DNA of 7,312 nt from Rhizobiaceae bacterium (GTDB taxonomy: Bacteria > Pseudomonadota > Alphaproteobacteria > Rhizobiales > Rhizobiaceae): positions 1 to 7,312 of the forward strand of contig SCRB01000886.1 in assembly GCA_004299545.1 (NCBI GenBank). The letters are read 5' to 3'. The notes under the pieces were generated by a model, which was not told the DNA's origin, did no database searches, and was given only the letters and a program-made list of their open reading frames with translations. Each line of letters begins with the position of its first letter. The first letter of the stretch is position 1. The position numbers and the translations under genes are program-made. Positions 6,556-7,312 of this stretch are shown one piece after another.

Positions 6556-7311
6556 TCAGGCGCTCTTGCGCATGGGCTCGACCGGCGCTTCCCGGACGTC
6601 GCCGAAAACATCGCGGAAGGCCGCCTTGAGCGCCTCGTCGGCATCCGCCATCGTCGCCGGCAAGCCGAGGTCGACGAGGCTGGTGACGCCATAGCCCGAA
6701 ATACCGCAGGGAACGATGCCGCTGAAATGCTCCAGCTCCGGCTCCACATTAAGAGCGATCCCATGGAAGCTGACCCAGCGCCGCAGCCTGATGCCGATCG
6801 CCGCGATCTTGTCTTCCGCTTGGGTTCCGTCCGGCAGCGGCGGCCGGTCGGGCCGAACCACCCAGACGCCGACACGGTCTTCCCGCCTTTCGCCCCTGAC
6901 GTTGAAGCGTGCCAGCGCGCCGATGATCCATGCTTCAAGCGCTGCGACGAAGGCGCGGACATCCTCGCGCCGCCGCTTCAGGTCGAGCATGACATAGGCG
7001 ACCCGCTGCCCCGGGCCGTGATAGGTGTATTCACCACCACGGCCGGCCTTGAAGACCGGAAAGCGATCCGGCACCAGGAGGTCGCCTGGCCTGGCGCTGG
7101 TGCCGGCGGTATAAAGGGGAGGGTGCTCGACCAGCCAGACCAGTTCGCCGGCGCGGCGCTGGCTGATCGCTTCGACACGATCCTCCATGAAGGAAAGAGC
7201 GTCGGCATAGGCCGTGAGGCCCGGCTCGACCAGCCATTCCACGGGGGGAGAAGGCTCGGAAGGATGAAAGGACGTGGCAATCAGGCTGCGTTCGGTCATG
7301 GGAGCTTTCAT
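6556..7311 (-). CDS. lipB: Lipoyl(octanoyl) transferase LipB
   Basis: LipB moves octanoate from octanoyl-acyl carrier protein to the lysine of lipoyl domains in enzymes such as pyruvate dehydrogenase and the glycine cleavage system; LipA then inserts sulphur. The hallmark motifs are present: [14 protein letters not shown] (60-73), [12 protein letters not shown] (91-102), the catalytic lysine in DKIAAIGIR (K168) and the acyl-accepting cysteine in [11 protein letters not shown] (C202). Length is up to 251 residues; E. coli LipB is about 213, the excess being an N-terminal extension plus a charged loop around 140-165. The start is unresolved: an ATG lies at 7311 almost at the window edge and another in frame at 7299, and the sequence upstream needed to judge a ribosome binding site is cut off. 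The stop codon touches the ggt start codon (TGAATG), indicating one operon. Confidence 0.96.
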   Translation of the reverse strand: MKAPMTERSLIATSFHPSEPSPPVEWLVEPGLTAYADALSFMEDRVEAISQRRAGELVWLVEHPPLYTAGTSARPGDLLVPDRFPVFKAGRGGEYTYHGPGQRVAYVMLDLKRRREDVRAFVAALEAWIIGALARFNVRGERREDRVGVWVVRPDRPPLPDGTQAEDKIAAIGIRLRRWVSFHGIALNVEPELEHFSGIVPCGISGYGVTSLVDLGLPATMADADEALKAAFRDVFGDVREAPVEPMRKSA

Positions 7312-7312
7312 A

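Noticed and set aside
1..7312. Search for a new defence system, CRISPR, mobile element or biosynthetic cluster
   Set aside because: All major frames fit known families with housekeeping or efflux roles; no direct-repeat array, transposase, integrase, toxin-antitoxin pair or nuclease/ATPase module was seen.

Overview
The window looks like ordinary chromosome from an alphaproteobacterium, most likely a member of the Rhizobiaceae. This is inferred from the high GC content, the character of the proteins (a Bpt-type aminoacyl transferase, a LipB with an alphaproteobacterial look), and a palindromic intergenic repeat at about 3701-3802 of the TAGAGC-TTTCC kind that I associate with Rhizobium/Agrobacterium-type genomes. 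Genus cannot be settled from this sequence alone. No rRNA, tRNA, CRISPR array, insertion sequence or prophage gene was seen.

Region 1 (1-2745) is a drug-efflux locus. On the minus strand a periplasmic adaptor (916-2067) is followed, with an ATGA overlap, by an RND inner-membrane permease that runs off the left edge, so only its first 306 residues are present. A TetR-family regulator (2185-2745) is transcribed divergently. The short region between them holds a minus-strand promoter (TTGACA, 18 bp, AGTAAT) whose spacer is almost filled by a perfect 16-bp palindrome at 2146-2161, the expected operator for the regulator. No outer-membrane channel gene is visible.

Region 2 (2769-3866) is a ten-helix EamA/DMT-type transporter on the minus strand, convergent with the regulator gene. 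A roughly 190-bp gap upstream of it carries the palindromic repeat.

Region 3 (3867-7312) is three minus-strand housekeeping genes. lipB (octanoyl transfer for lipoate synthesis) is followed with no intervening base by ggt (periplasmic gamma-glutamyltransferase). A 169-bp gap then carries a candidate promoter for bpt, the leucyl-transferase of the bacterial N-degron pathway. These genes have unrelated jobs. The lipB-ggt pair looks like a transcriptional and perhaps translational unit; bpt seems to have its own promoter.

I found no convincing new biological system. The most informative signals are the operator embedded in the efflux promoter, the mosaic repeat with its terminator-like hairpin, and the zero-gap lipB/ggt junction.
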